Assembly (NCBI RefSeq): GCF_900220995.1
Contig: NZ_OBQF01000006.1
Coordinates: forward strand, 62,126 to 126,125
Length of the DNA: 64,000 nucleotides
Reading direction: 5' to 3'
Origin: Salinicoccus kekensis
GTDB lineage: Bacteria > Bacillota > Bacilli > Staphylococcales > Salinicoccaceae
Every line of letters starts with the position of its first letter. Within the stretch, counting starts at the first letter, position 1. The notes under the pieces were generated by a model, which was not told where the DNA came from, did no database searches, and was given only the letters and a program-made list of their open reading frames with translations. The translations under genes were made by a program, and so were the position numbers. This document shows, piece by piece, positions 34,253 through 43,723 of this stretch.

Positions 34253-34489
34253 CTACTCATCTTCCACTTTATCTATATTGTATAATTCAACGAGCATATA
34301 GCCGATGACGATCGAGATCGCATCCAGATATATGACCCATTCGGAGTTATAGAATCCTCTGTATATCGACACGGCGAACAGGATGAATGTCAGTATGACA
34401 GCGACATACTTATTCCGCGTCAGCCTGGCAAAAATCACCACCGTGACGGCCGGCGCGACCAGGGCCATCATATACCAGAACAAATCCAT
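34253..34489 (-). CDS. csbA: CsbA-family membrane protein
   Basis: 78 residues, three hydrophobic segments (about 4-20, 27-45, 52-70) and a short acidic tail. It matches CsbA, a small SigB-dependent membrane protein encoded just upstream of uvrBA in Bacillus and staphylococci. Function unknown. It begins 3 bp after the HD gene; no SigB promoter was found directly before it, so SigB control would have to act further upstream, if at all. Confidence 0.85.
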   Translation of the reverse strand: MDLFWYMMALVAPAVTVVIFARLTRNKYVAVILTFILFAVSIYRGFYNSEWVIYLDAISIVIGYMLVELYNIDKVEDE

Positions 34490-34492
34490 ACA

Positions 34493-35131
34493 TCATAGCT
34501 CCTTATTGAGGATCGACTCCGTGATGTCGAGGAGTTCGGTCTTCGGGATGAACGGCTCTTTCAGCATTTCGGTTAAAATATTGTTGATGAAATCCTGCAC
34601 GCATGCAAGGTGTGAATACTGTTTGATCGTGATCAGGGAATTCTCATACATTTCAAAGAAAAGCTTCTCGGGGTTCCTCTTCTGGATCTCCCCGAACGAT
34701 TCATAGAGCAGATCGACTTTATCCGCCACCGACAGTATCTGTCCTTCTATCGAATCATCCTTCCCTTCCTTCAGGCGCCTTTTGTATTCTTTCTGGTACG
34801 ACTCCGGGAACTCCGCCTCGATGAATCTGACCGTCATCGTCTCCTCGACTTCCCTGAACAGGGTGTTGAGCTCACTTGATGCATACTTTACAGGTGTTTT
34901 TATGTCGCCTGTGAAGATTTCAGGATAGTCATGGTTCAAAGCCTTCTCATACAGGGCTTTCCAGTCGACGTCCGTGCCGCTGTGCTCCTCGACCGTACCG
35001 AGATACTGGGCAATTTTCGTCACCTTGAAAGAATGTGCTGCCACATTATGTTCCTGATATTTGAATTTCCCGGGACAGCGGATCAACTTCTCTAAATCAT
35101 TCAAGCTTTTAAAATACTGATGCACACCCAT
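34493..35131 (-). CDS. HD-domain phosphohydrolase, YfbR-like
   Basis: 212 residues. HD metal site: His28 and His33 in HNVAAHS, His67-Asp68 in NHDYPE, and a late Asp in VADKVD. The family includes 5'-deoxyribonucleotidase YfbR; it likely hydrolyses nucleoside monophosphates. Cytoplasmic. Its start overlaps the stop of the thioredoxin-like gene (1 bp), and csbA follows, so the three may share a transcript. Confidence 0.85.
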   Translation of the reverse strand: MGVHQYFKSLNDLEKLIRCPGKFKYQEHNVAAHSFKVTKIAQYLGTVEEHSGTDVDWKALYEKALNHDYPEIFTGDIKTPVKYASSELNTLFREVEETMTVRFIEAEFPESYQKEYKRRLKEGKDDSIEGQILSVADKVDLLYESFGEIQKRNPEKLFFEMYENSLITIKQYSHLACVQDFINNILTEMLKEPFIPKTELLDITESILNKEL

Positions 35132-35718
35132 CAGGATGCCTCCTTAACGTAATTTATATAGTTCGTCACGAGTTCCGGCGACACTTCGCCGATATATGCC
35201 CGGATGATCTCACCTTCGCTGTCGACGAAGAAAGTCGTCGGCATCAGATGGATCTGGTGATCCGACAGCGCCTGGTCCTCATCTTCGAATTCGAAGACCG
35301 GATACTGCACTTCAAACTCTTCCAGGAACGCATCCCGGTTGGCATCGCTGTCGCTGATGTTGACACCGATGATGTCGATCGGTTCGTCCAGGTGCTCGTT
35401 GTGGTATTCATTGAGCGCCGGCGTTTCCCGCTTGCATGGGTCACACCATGAGGCGAAGAAATTGACGACCGTCACTTCATTATTCCCTATGATATCATTA
35501 AAACCCGCATTTGCATTCATGATCTCCGTGAGATCATTTTCCATGATGTTTCCGCCGACGGCATGATGGTTGTCCCTGCCTTCCGTGGACTTGAGCGTTT
35601 CCAGTGCCTGGTTGTCGAACTGGTCTTCCGAGTAGTTCAGCACTGCACCGATGGCAGCACCGATGAGGAGCGCACCTGCGGCGGCGGCAATGATGATGAG
35701 TATACGTTTCCTGTTCAT
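35131..35718 (-). CDS. Membrane-anchored TlpA/ResA-like thioredoxin
   Basis: 195 residues. An uncleaved N-terminal membrane anchor (about 6-28) is followed by an extracytoplasmic thioredoxin domain with Cys92-Asp-Pro-Cys95 (WCDPC) and the cis-proline in MPTTFFVD. TlpA/ResA proteins reduce disulfides outside the membrane, for example in cytochrome c maturation; the actual client here is unknown. ATG follows GGGGAAG by 8 bases; promoter 35734-35763. Confidence 0.88.
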   Translation of the reverse strand: MNRKRILIIIAAAAGALLIGAAIGAVLNYSEDQFDNQALETLKSTEGRDNHHAVGGNIMENDLTEIMNANAGFNDIIGNNEVTVVNFFASWCDPCKRETPALNEYHNEHLDEPIDIIGVNISDSDANRDAFLEEFEVQYPVFEFEDEDQALSDHQIHLMPTTFFVDSEGEIIRAYIGEVSPELVTNYINYVKEAS

Positions 35719-35733
35719 ATCAAAAACTTCCCC

Positions 35734-35763
35734 AGTATAGTTATTGCAATTATTTTAACACAA
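35734..35763 (-). promoter_or_regulatory. Promoter of the thioredoxin-like gene
   Basis: On the minus strand: TTGTGT (35758-35763), 18-bp spacer, TATACT (35734-35739). Confidence 0.6.
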
Positions 35764-35808
35764 CATCACCGCCCGGACACGGTGCAACCGTTGAATATTT
35801 GTGGACAT

Positions 35809-35840
35809 CAAAAAAGGACCGGGACATGAGTCCCGATCCT
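35809..35840 (-). terminator. Terminator of the CHAP gene
   Basis: 10-bp stem (35816-35825 with 35830-35839, one G-T) and TTTTTT on the minus strand. Confidence 0.9.
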
Positions 35841-35860
35841 GATCTGCTGTAAAACAGATT

Positions 35861-36634
35861 TTAGTGGATGAAGTTGTGGCTTGCAGCTTGTGAAGCAGAA
35901 AGTGTTCTGAATGTTTTTCCGCCGAGGCCGCCGCTCCAGTTCATTTCTGAAATCGTGATGGAACCGTCGCCGTTCACTGATTCGACAACACCAACGTGAC
36001 CCATTCCGTATGCACCATTTGTGTTTGCAGGTGTCTGGATGATTGCGCCGACTGAAGGTGAGTTGTTAACAGTGAGGCCTTGTGCACTTGCCTGGCCTGC
36101 CCAGTTGCTGGCATTTCCCCAGCTGCCGCTGACAGCTTTACCAAGTTCTGCACGACGTTCGAAAGCATACCATGTACACTCGCCGCCCGGGTAGAAGTTA
36201 GTGCCGCCTGTAAATGATGAGCTGCTGCTTGCTGCCGGAGTTTCAACTACTGCAGGTGCCTGTACGTCAGTAGTTGACTGTGACTGAGACACTGCAGGTG
36301 CCTGTACATCAGAAGATGATTGGGACACTGCCGGTGCAGATGATTCCTGTACTGCCGGTGCTTCGTTCACTGCAGGTGCTGCTTCGGCTGTGTATGTATT
36401 CTGTGCTGAAGCTGTTTCGTTTGAGTTTGATGAATACTGGTTGGCATACTGGCTGCCGTCTGTATCTCCATAGTACCAGTAGTAGGAATAGCTGTCGCCA
36501 TTCGTTTCATAGTTATAAGTATAATCGTGGTTCTGCTGTACCTCTGCCGGTACATATTCATTTGCTGATATATTAGTTGAAGCAATTCCTGTCAACGCTG
36601 TAACAGTTGCTATTGATACTACTGTCTTCTTCAT
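35861..36634 (-). CDS. Secreted CHAP-domain protein, SsaA-like
   Basis: 257 residues. Sec signal peptide (about 1-24, cleavage near SANEYV), a Tyr/Asn-rich segment, then a low-complexity Ala-Pro-Val-Ser linker with repeats of QAPAVSQS type (about 85-140), and a C-terminal CHAP amidase/endopeptidase domain with Cys153 (GGECTWYA) and His213 (MGHVGVV). It likely cleaves peptidoglycan cross-bridges or stem peptides during growth. A perfect WalR box stands upstream (36757-36773), as in S. aureus ssaA-type genes. It has a structured leader and its own terminator. Confidence 0.93.
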   Translation of the reverse strand: MKKTVVSIATVTALTGIASTNISANEYVPAEVQQNHDYTYNYETNGDSYSYYWYYGDTDGSQYANQYSSNSNETASAQNTYTAEAAPAVNEAPAVQESSAPAVSQSSSDVQAPAVSQSQSTTDVQAPAVVETPAASSSSSFTGGTNFYPGGECTWYAFERRAELGKAVSGSWGNASNWAGQASAQGLTVNNSPSVGAIIQTPANTNGAYGMGHVGVVESVNGDGSITISEMNWSGGLGGKTFRTLSASQAASHNFIH

Positions 36635-36660
36635 AATAAAAATTTCCTCCTAATGATATA

Positions 36661-36710
36661 TAACAAGCTGATTTTCGTACGGTAACTGATGGGCCGTACC
36701 CGCCTTGTTA
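36661..36710 (-). promoter_or_regulatory. Structured 5' leader of the CHAP gene
   Basis: Two nested perfect stems: outer TAACAAG/CTTGTTA (36661-36667 with 36704-36710), inner GTACGG/CCGTAC (36677-36682 with 36694-36699). It lies at the 5' end of a leader of about 84 nt and is not followed by a T-run, so it is probably an mRNA stabiliser or a regulator-binding RNA and not a terminator. Confidence 0.5.
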
Positions 36711-36724
36711 AATCTATGTTTAGT

Positions 36725-36730
36725 ACTATA
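36725..36730 (-). promoter_or_regulatory. -10 element of the CHAP gene promoter
   Basis: TATAGT on the minus strand with no good -35, as expected for a promoter that needs WalR. The WalR site centres about 47 bp upstream of the inferred start. Confidence 0.6.
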
Positions 36731-36756
36731 GCACAGAAATTTTCAGTTGTGTGGGA

Positions 36757-36773
36757 TGTAAAGGAATTGTAAA
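36757..36773 (+). promoter_or_regulatory. WalR (YycF) binding site
   Basis: TGTAAA-GGAAT-TGTAAA, an exact match to the WalR consensus TGTWAH-N5-TGTWAH. It places the CHAP gene in the cell-wall turnover regulon of the WalRK two-component system. Confidence 0.85.
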
Positions 36774-36987
36774 ACAAACGAAATTTAGAACGGCCGAATG
36801 TAATATATGACGTACTTTATTACAGTGATAAACGTTGATTTGACAGCATTCTCATCTTTAATGTGACACGAATATTACAGAATGAACTCATTGTGAAATT
36901 TAAAAAAATCTTTACTTCAAGTGGATTTCGGGTAAGGTGGCGGGTCTGGGTGATGAAGCGGTCAGGTGATTGTAAGGGGTTTCACTG

Positions 36988-37022
36988 TTAACATTTCACC
37001 CTTTCATGTTTTGTAATGTTAA
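36988..37022. repeat. Single 35-bp palindromic element near array 3
   Basis: Perfect 8-bp arms TTAACATT and AATGTTAA around 19 bases. It has the same size as the elements of the arrays and lies about two periods (99 bp between centres) before the first unit of array 3, but its arms differ. It may be a diverged member or a coincidence. Confidence 0.4.
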
Positions 37023-37086
37023 GAGCGTGGCGTGTGGTTTCTCTTCGGGCGGGCTATCTTCACTTCAGCCGGGGAGCAGGCAGGAT

Positions 37087-37223
37087 GCGAGCATATCTTC
37101 ATTTTTCAGTAACTTGCTCGTTTTCCGGGATCAAAATACGAGCATATCCCCGTTTTCCACCGACTTGCTCGTTTCCAGGGACCAAAATACGAGCATATCC
37201 TCGTTTTCCACCGACTTGCTCGT
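37087..37223. repeat. Array of three palindromic elements, 51-bp period (array 3)
   Basis: Units begin with CGAGCA at 37088, 37139 and 37190 and end with TGCTCG at 37115-37120, 37166-37171 and 37217-37222: 33-35 bp palindromes with period exactly 51. Centres are similar (TATCCCCGTTTTCCACCGACT type); spacers vary. Arms are unrelated in sequence to arrays 1 and 2 apart from ACGA. The array lies downstream of the prfB terminator and upstream of the CHAP gene control region. Confidence 0.85.
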
Positions 37224-37283
37224 TTTCAAAAGCCGTTCTCCTACTATAATAAACATCAGAAGCCCTACAAGCTCATCACATCC

Positions 37284-37312
37284 AACAAAAAAGACACCCC
37301 GGAGGGTGTCCT
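37284..37312 (-). terminator. Terminator of prfB (secA-prfB)
   Basis: 7-bp stem GACACCC/GGGTGTC and TTTTTT on the minus strand. Confidence 0.85.
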
Positions 37313-37322
37313 GATTCTCTCA

Positions 37323-38424
37323 TTATATATTCTGCCGCAGGTATGCCTCGACGAACGGGCCGAGATCACCATCCATCACTTTGTCTGTATTGCCGACTTC
37401 GTGATTCGTGCGATGGTCCTTGATCATTGAATAAGGATGGAAGACGTAGGAGCGGATCTGGGATCCCCAGCCGATCTCCTTCTGGTCGCCTTTGATGGCG
37501 TCTATCTCAGCCTGCTGGGCTTCCAGTTCCCGCTGATAAAGCTTCGACTTCAGCATCTTCATCGCCTGATCCCGGTTTTTGAGCTGGGACCTTTCGTTCT
37601 GGCATGTCACGACGATGCCCGATTCATGGTGCGTGATACGAACCGCGGAATCGGATGTGTTGACGTGCTGGCCGCCCGCACCGCTGGAACGGTAGGTGTC
37701 GACGCTGATGTCCTCGCTCCTCACTTCGATCTCGATGTCATCGTGGTCGAACTGCGGGGTCACTTCGCATGAAACGAAGGATGTGTGCCTTCTGCCCGAG
37801 GAGTCGAACGGCGAAATCCTCACCAGCCGGTGGACGCCCTTCTCCGCCTTCAGGAGGCCGTAGGCATTCGGGCCCTTGACGGACAGTGTGACGCTTTTGA
37901 CGCCTGCCTCATCCCCTGCCTGGTAATCGATCGTCTCGACTTTGAAGCCCTGCTGCTCGGCATACCTCTGATACATTCTGAGGAGCATCTCCGCCCAGTC
38001 CTGGCTTTCCGTGCCGCCGGCGCCGGGATGCAGCTCGAGCAGTGCATCGAGATGATCATGCTCGTCGCTCAGCAGGATGTTCAGCTCATATTCATTGAAC
38101 TTCTCTTCTGCTTCCTTGACGCTTTCATCGAGCATCTCTTTCATATCTTCATCATATTCTTCTTTGAGCAGCTCATGTGTCACTTCGATGTCATCGATCA
38201 GTTCCACCAGTTCATTGAAGCCGTCTGCAATTTTTTTGACATGGTTGTTGCTGTCAATCAGTTTCTGTGCAGCCGCCGGATCATTCCAAAATTCCGGCTG
38301 CAGCATCTCTTCTTCATTTTCCCTGATTTGAGTCTCTTTTTCTTCTAAGTCAAAGAGACCCCCTAAAGTCTTTTAATTTCTCTTTCTTTGCTTCTGTAAA
38401 GTTTTTGATATCTGATAATTCCAT
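37323..38424 (-). CDS. prfB: Peptide chain release factor 2, with programmed +1 frameshift
   Basis: 366 residues after frameshifting. The first 24 codons start at ATG 38422-38424 (AAGGAGA upstream) and run into an in-frame TGA at 38350-38352. The site has the classical layout: internal SD AGGGGG, then CTT TGA C, so the ribosome slips +1 at CTT and reads on. When RF2 is scarce, TGA is decoded slowly and more RF2 is made. The rest carries the stop-codon-recognition SPF motif ([11 protein letters not shown]) and the catalytic GGQ motif ([10 protein letters not shown]). It lies 11 bp after secA. It is not a pseudogene, although it appears split. Confidence 0.97.
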
Positions 38425-38435
38425 AACAGTCTCCT

Positions 38436-40964
38436 TTATGCCGCCCCATGGCAGTTTTTGTATTTTTTACCCGATCCGCATGGACACGGGTCATTGCGTC
38501 CGACTCTGACTTCCCTTTTCTTCGGTGCCTTCTTCACTTTCGGCTTGCCGTCGCCGGTCTGCATATCGCTCTTCGATACGACCTGCTCACGCTTCAGTTC
38601 CTCATCGGACCTCACCTGTGTCTTCAGCACATACTTCGCCGTATCGTCCTCGATACCAACAAGCATGTCCTCAAACATCTGGAGCCCTTCATTCTGATAT
38701 TCACGGAGCGGGTTGATCTGGCCGTATGAACGCAGATGGATCCCGGTACGGAGCTGATCCATCGCATCGATGTGCTCCGTCCATTTCCTGTCCATCGTCC
38801 GAAGCATCATCATGCGCTCAAACAGGCGCATCTTCTCTTCGCCGAGTTTCTCTTCCTTCAATTCTAGTTCATGCCGCACTTTTTCCAGCAGCAGCTCGAT
38901 GATCTCATCGGATTCCTTATATTTCAGATCCTCTGCAGTGACCGTTTCTTCCCGGAAATAAAGATCATTCAAAGTGTTCACGAACTGATCATAGTCGATG
39001 TTTTCCTCGTCCTCAAGATTATAGAAGCCGACTGTACGTTCCACGGAAGATTCGATCATGCCCATCAAAAGATCACGCACATCTTCGTTATCGATGATCT
39101 CATTACGCTCCTGATAGATGATCTCCCTCTGGCGCCGCAGCACATCGTCATACTGGAGCAGGCGCTTACGCGCATCGAAGTTGTTTCCTTCCACACGTTT
39201 CTGGGAAGACTCGACCGCCCTTGAAATCATCTTCGATGTCAGTTCCTCGCCGGACATGCCAAGCCGGTTCATCGCGCCCTGGATGCGTTCCGAGCCGAAA
39301 CGCTTCATCAAATCGTCCTCGAGGGAGAGGTAGAATGTACTCACACCGACATCGCCCTGACGGCCTGCACGGCCGCGCAGCTGATCATCGATACGGCGGG
39401 ATTCATGGCGTTCAGTACCGATGACCGCGAGGCCCCCGGCTTCCTTGACGCCTTCGCCGAGTTTGATGTCCGTACCGCGGCCCGCCATGTTCGTGGCGAT
39501 TGTGACCGCACCTTTTTTACCCGCGTTCTGGATGATTTCCGCTTCGCGCTCATGGTTCTTCGCGTTCAGCACATTGTGCCGGATGCCTTTTTTACGCAGC
39601 AGTTCGGAAATCAGTTCACTCGTCTCGACCGCGACCGTACCGATCAGGATCGGCTGGCCCTTACGGTGCCTGTCCATCACTTCTTCAATGACGGCGTTGA
39701 ATTTGAATTCCTTATTCGAGAAAATCTTATCCGTCCGGTCCTCACGGGCGACCGGCTGATTCGTCGGAATCTGGGTGACTTTCATATTATAGATGTTGAT
39801 GAACTCTTCTTCTTCCGTCTTCGCCGTACCCGTCATGCCGGAGAGCTTCCTGAACTGCCTGAAGAAGTTCTGGAAGGTGATCGATGCCATCGTCTTCGAT
39901 TCATTCTGGATGTCGACGCCTTCCTTAGCTTCAATCGCCTGATGCAGCCCATCCGAAAAGCGGCGGCCTTTCATCGTACGGCCTGTGAACTGGTCGACGA
40001 TGACGACTTTCTCATCCTCCACCACATAGTCCACATCCCGCTCCATCGAGAAATTCGCCTTAAGCGCCTGGTTGATGTGATGCAGCAGGTTCACGTGCTT
40101 GACGTCGAACAGGTTGTCTATCTTGAACCATTTCTCCGACTTATGGATACCGTCTTCCGTAAGCTGTATGCCTTTCGTCTTCACATCATATGTGAAGTCC
40201 TCATCCATCTTAAGCATTTTGACGAATGCATTCGCCTGCATGTACTGCGTATCCGACTGTTCTGCCTTGCCCGAGATGATCAGCGGCGTACGCGCTTCAT
40301 CGATCAGGATCGAGTCGACCTCGTCAATGATCGCATAATTCAGTTCACGCAGCACACGGTCCTTCTTATACGTCACCATATTATCCCTCAGATAATCGAA
40401 ACCGAGTTCGTTATTGGTCGTATAGGTGATGTCCTGTGCAAAAGCGTGCCGCTTCTCCTCACTGTTCTTCTGGTTCAGGTTCAGTCCCACGGTCAGTCCG
40501 AGGAAATTGTACAGCACCGACATTTCCTCCATCTGTGTCGCAGAGAGGTATTCGTTGACGGTGATCACATGGACCCCTTTGCCCGTCAGTGCATTCAGAT
40601 ACACCGGCATTGTTGCGGTCAGTGTCTTACCTTCACCGGTCTTCATCTCTGCAATGTCGCCCTTGTGGAGTGCGATCCCGCCCATGATCTGAACAAGGAA
40701 CGGTTCAAGCCCAAGTGTCCTGCGGGAAGCTTCCCTCACCACAGCAAATGCTTCCGGCAATATATCATCCAATACTTTTTCTTCTTGTTTAACATCATCT
40801 TCAACATCTTTTAACCGGTCCTTGAATTCATCAGTTTTGGACTGAAGTTCTGCATCACTCAATTCCACCATGGTGGAACGGTGAGCATCGACTTTTTCAG
40901 CCTGCTTGCGCAATGATCTGACTTCGAACCGGTTGCCATCAAATAATTTATTCAGTACGCCCAA
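38436..40964 (-). CDS. secA: Preprotein translocase ATPase SecA
   Basis: 842 residues. Motor of the Sec pathway. Walker A KTGEGKT near 107, DEVD Walker B near 209, helicase motif GRAGRQGD, and the C-terminal zinc-binding SEC-C motif [16 protein letters not shown], which binds SecB-like partners or ribosomes. It starts with TTG (40962-40964) in good alignment with SecA family N-termini; an SD-like GAGGAG lies about 10 bases upstream. The neighbours hpf and prfB are the usual ones. Confidence 0.98.
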   Translation of the reverse strand: MGVLNKLFDGNRFEVRSLRKQAEKVDAHRSTMVELSDAELQSKTDEFKDRLKDVEDDVKQEEKVLDDILPEAFAVVREASRRTLGLEPFLVQIMGGIALHKGDIAEMKTGEGKTLTATMPVYLNALTGKGVHVITVNEYLSATQMEEMSVLYNFLGLTVGLNLNQKNSEEKRHAFAQDITYTTNNELGFDYLRDNMVTYKKDRVLRELNYAIIDEVDSILIDEARTPLIISGKAEQSDTQYMQANAFVKMLKMDEDFTYDVKTKGIQLTEDGIHKSEKWFKIDNLFDVKHVNLLHHINQALKANFSMERDVDYVVEDEKVVIVDQFTGRTMKGRRFSDGLHQAIEAKEGVDIQNESKTMASITFQNFFRQFRKLSGMTGTAKTEEEEFINIYNMKVTQIPTNQPVAREDRTDKIFSNKEFKFNAVIEEVMDRHRKGQPILIGTVAVETSELISELLRKKGIRHNVLNAKNHEREAEIIQNAGKKGAVTIATNMAGRGTDIKLGEGVKEAGGLAVIGTERHESRRIDDQLRGRAGRQGDVGVSTFYLSLEDDLMKRFGSERIQGAMNRLGMSGEELTSKMISRAVESSQKRVEGNNFDARKRLLQYDDVLRRQREIIYQERNEIIDNEDVRDLLMGMIESSVERTVGFYNLEDEENIDYDQFVNTLNDLYFREETVTAEDLKYKESDEIIELLLEKVRHELELKEEKLGEEKMRLFERMMMLRTMDRKWTEHIDAMDQLRTGIHLRSYGQINPLREYQNEGLQMFEDMLVGIEDDTAKYVLKTQVRSDEELKREQVVSKSDMQTGDGKPKVKKAPKKREVRVGRNDPCPCGSGKKYKNCHGAA

Positions 40965-41029
40965 GATAGCTCTCTCCTCATTCTTTACACATGTCGTTAT
41001 ACATCACATAATTTTACCATTTTTCCACA

Positions 41030-41080
41030 GAAAATAAAAACAGGACGTTTCCCTCCCCTAAGAAGAGTCATCGTCCTGTT
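41030..41080 (-). terminator. Terminator of hpf
   Basis: Stem ACAGGACG/CGTCCTGT with a large loop of about 24 nt and a TTTTTATTTT tail on the minus strand. Confidence 0.75.
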
Positions 41081-41120
41081 CATCCGAGCGTTTGATTCAT
41101 TTTTTTAAAGCATAAGCAAT

Positions 41121-41684
41121 TTAGTTCGTTTCGATCACAGCATACTTTCCGTCCCTGCGTCTGTATACGATGCTGGTCCCTTCGGTTTCCCGATCATTGA
41201 AGACGAAGAAATCATGGCCGAGCATATTCATCTGCAGCACCGCTTCTTCGGAATCCATAGGTTTCAGGGTGAATTCTTTCGTACGCACGATTTCAATGCC
41301 TTCGTCGGCCTGATCCGTGCTGTCACCGTTACCGTTGCCATTCTCGGCCGCCCTGAACATTTCGAGCTCCGGATCCTTCTCCCTGAACTTACGGTTGATT
41401 TTGGTTTTATGCTTGCGGATCTGCCTTTCAAGCTTGTCGACGATCAGATCCACTGCAGCATACAGGTCATCATGTCTTTCTTCTGCACGTAAAGTGAGGC
41501 CTTTCATAGGGATTGTAATTTCAACCTTGCCCTGCTTGTTGTTATAAGTCTTAATGTTTACATGCGCATGAGTATTTGGTACATCATTGAAGTAACGCTC
41601 GAGTTTGCCGACTTTTTCCTCAATATGCGATCTGATCGCATCCGTCACTTCAATATTTTCTCCTCTTATCTCACATCTTATCAT
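41121..41684 (-). CDS. hpf: Ribosome hibernation promoting factor, long form
   Basis: 187 residues. N-terminal ribosome-binding domain (about 1-100, YfiA-like, with basic helix [15 protein letters not shown]), a Gly/Asn/Asp linker (about 112-125) and a C-terminal dimerisation domain (about 130-187). Long HPF joins two 70S ribosomes into inactive 100S particles in stationary phase or stress. ATG follows AAGGAGG. The promoter has -10 TACAAT (41724-41729), and a perfect cre-like sequence overlaps its -35 region. Confidence 0.96.
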   Translation of the reverse strand: MIRCEIRGENIEVTDAIRSHIEEKVGKLERYFNDVPNTHAHVNIKTYNNKQGKVEITIPMKGLTLRAEERHDDLYAAVDLIVDKLERQIRKHKTKINRKFREKDPELEMFRAAENGNGNGDSTDQADEGIEIVRTKEFTLKPMDSEEAVLQMNMLGHDFFVFNDRETEGTSIVYRRRDGKYAVIETN

Positions 41685-41739
41685 GATGCACGCCTCCTTG
41701 AATTGCTTTTTCTTTTCATTCCCATTGTACCATAGTCCA

Positions 41740-42414
41740 TCATGCTTTTGAAAACGTTAACACATCCAGCGCGGCAGGTTCATGGTGTAATAAAACTTCC
41801 GCAGCATGATGGACCGTGATGCCGGTGGTGTATATATCATCCACAATCAATATCCTTGTATCCCGCAGTCTAACATCCCTGTATTCCTCATTGAAAGTGA
41901 AAGGGTTGGCACTGCTCATCCGCTCATGCCTGGAAAGTTCCGACTGCAGCTTCACTTTTCCGGTCTCAAGCAGATTGCTCTGTGGGAGGCCGGCCCGCTT
42001 CAGCACTTCGGTGATCTGGTTGAAACCCCGGTCACGGAACCGCCCGGGAGAAACCGGGATCGGCACAAAATGATCATAGTCCCGCCGTCCGACTGTGATG
42101 AAGTATGACAGCACTTCCGCGAGTGCGATGTCCCTCACGAATTTATATCTGTGCATAAGCATCTTCACTTCCTCGTTGTAATCGAGCATGCACATGATTT
42201 TCCCGACCGGGGGGAAGCGGCTCTTGAGGTAGATGCAGTCCCTGCACTCCGCCTCCCCTTCACCCATCAACCGGCGGCATCTGCCGCACCGCCCGCCCTT
42301 CCGCCACTCCTTCAGCCTGATTTCACATTCGCTGCACAAAGGGCCGGGGCGCGTGAACAAGTTCAAAAGGTCCAGTTCCGGCTCCAGCCGCCGGTGGCAG
42401 TAAAGACACCTCAT
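41740..42414 (-). CDS. comFC: ComF-family amidophosphoribosyltransferase-like protein
   Basis: 224 residues. N-terminal zinc fingers ([26 protein letters not shown]) and a C-terminal phosphoribosyltransferase domain with the PRPP loop [13 protein letters not shown]. ComFC is required for transformation by imported single-stranded DNA. The start ATG (42412-42414) overlaps the comFA stop (ATGA) and has no SD of its own, so it is translationally coupled to comFA. Confidence 0.93.
   Translation of the reverse strand: MRCLYCHRRLEPELDLLNLFTRPGPLCSECEIRLKEWRKGGRCGRCRRLMGEGEAECRDCIYLKSRFPPVGKIMCMLDYNEEVKMLMHRYKFVRDIALAEVLSYFITVGRRDYDHFVPIPVSPGRFRDRGFNQITEVLKRAGLPQSNLLETGKVKLQSELSRHERMSSANPFTFNEEYRDVRLRDTRILIVDDIYTTGITVHHAAEVLLHHEPAALDVLTFSKA
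41748..41762 (+). promoter_or_regulatory. cre-like CcpA site near the hpf promoter
   Basis: TTGAAAACGTTAACA fits the catabolite-responsive consensus WTGNAANCGNWNNCW. It lies at the end of comFC and overlaps the -35 region expected for the hpf promoter (-10 at 41724-41729). CcpA repression of hpf in glucose is possible; the match may also be coincidental within coding DNA. Confidence 0.4.
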
Positions 42415-43655
42415 AAGACGGTCCGCCCGCTGTTGAAGGCTTTTATTTTCCTGATCGCCGCCCGGATATGATGTGTGTTGTAGAGCGTGAGGAAATGGAC
42501 GTTCCCGGTCGGATCCTGCGGCTTCCTGCCCACACGGCCGCATATCTGGATCAATGTGTCTGCGGGAAAATATTCCGTATGCACCACGATGACATCCAGG
42601 TCCCTGAATGTGACACCGCGTTCAAGGATCGTCGTCGTAAGGAGGATCCGGATGTCCCCCTCCCTCATGCGCTGCACCTTCACATACCGCGCCGCATCAC
42701 CGCTGTAGACCGCCTCCACACCGTCGAAATCCCCCATCAGTCCATGCACCTCATGCATCATTTTAATTTCGGGGAAGAAAACCAGTACTTTCCGTCCGTG
42801 CGTCATGATGCCGTCGAGCAGCCGCTCCAGTTTCGCATCAAGGCGCCCCTTCTCCATGGCTTTCCTGACATTGGCATAGTGGATTTCCGGTATCGCAAGG
42901 TCATGCCCGTGATACCGCCTTGCGATCTGGAACACATTGCCGCCTGCGAGTTTCAGCATCTTACGGGTTGGCGTCGCCGTCATGATGATGATGCTGCCGC
43001 GGGCCGTGAGGGACTTACGGACCGCCCCCTGGAGATGCGTGTCGCCTGCGAGCGGGAAGGCATCGAATTCATCGACGATGATGCAGTCGAAATGGTCTGT
43101 GAAATTGTAGAGCTGGTGCACCGTGCACACGGTGAAATGATGTTCGAATTTCACCTTGACGCCTGCGAACATCAAATCGATCCTCGCCTTCCTGAATGCC
43201 CCGCTCAACCTCAGGTGCAGTTCCTTGACCACGTCGATCCTCGGGCTGACCACAGCGACGTTCAGCCCGTTCTCCCTTGCATATTTGATCCCCTCGAAGA
43301 TGATTTCGGTCTTTCCTGCGCCGGTCACTGCATGGAGCAGCAGATTTTCCTTTTCGCGCACCGCCTCCACGACTTTCCGCGAGGCCGCCTTCTGTATCTC
43401 CGTCAGCTCGAAATGGAGTTTATACCCACATTCCTCCCTCCTTGACGCCGATTCCGTGGCAATCAGCGGCGTGACGGAATCCGAGCGCCCGATACCGATG
43501 CAGTTCAGGCAGTATTTCACCTTCTTCTGGTGAAGCGGTGAATGGAATTCATAAAACAGCGTCTTGTCATCGTTCAGGCATCTGTGGCAAAGATTTTTAA
43601 CGCTGTCGACGCCTGATTCCTTATATAAAATGTCCCCTTTGCTGTCGAAGTACAT
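42411..43655 (-). CDS. comFA: Competence helicase ComFA
   Basis: 414 residues from ATG 43653-43655, which follows GGAGG by 5 bases. N-terminal four-cysteine zinc finger (CHRC, CLNC), Walker A AVTGAGKTE, Walker B DEFD, and a late helicase motif QICGRVGR. It drives inward transport of transforming DNA through ComEC. The degV terminator overlaps the DNA just before its start. Whether this organism is competent is unknown; it keeps intact comFA and comFC. Confidence 0.93.
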   Translation of the reverse strand: MYFDSKGDILYKESGVDSVKNLCHRCLNDDKTLFYEFHSPLHQKKVKYCLNCIGIGRSDSVTPLIATESASRREECGYKLHFELTEIQKAASRKVVEAVREKENLLLHAVTGAGKTEIIFEGIKYARENGLNVAVVSPRIDVVKELHLRLSGAFRKARIDLMFAGVKVKFEHHFTVCTVHQLYNFTDHFDCIIVDEFDAFPLAGDTHLQGAVRKSLTARGSIIIMTATPTRKMLKLAGGNVFQIARRYHGHDLAIPEIHYANVRKAMEKGRLDAKLERLLDGIMTHGRKVLVFFPEIKMMHEVHGLMGDFDGVEAVYSGDAARYVKVQRMREGDIRILLTTTILERGVTFRDLDVIVVHTEYFPADTLIQICGRVGRKPQDPTGNVHFLTLYNTHHIRAAIRKIKAFNSGRTVL

Positions 43656-43668
43656 GGCATCCTCCATA

Positions 43669-43704
43669 AAAAAAGGACGCAGCAAAATAAGCTGCGTCCT
43701 GAGT
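43669..43704 (-). terminator. Terminator of degV
   Basis: 9-bp stem GGACGCAGC/GCTGCGTCC and TTTTTTT on the minus strand; its tail ends about 15 bp before the comFA start. Confidence 0.9.
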
Positions 43705-43723
43705 ATTTGATTTTATTTCCCGA

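Noticed and set aside
36780-36987. Extra gene upstream of the CHAP gene
   Set aside because: No reading frame with SD; only AT-rich DNA with an isolated TGACACGAA that has no matching arm.
37006-37314. Open reading frame through array 3
   Set aside because: Same artefact of the 51-bp period; no SD and no family resemblance.
37323-38306. prfB as a truncated gene or pseudogene
   Set aside because: The missing 5' part is present in another frame with the classical frameshift site.
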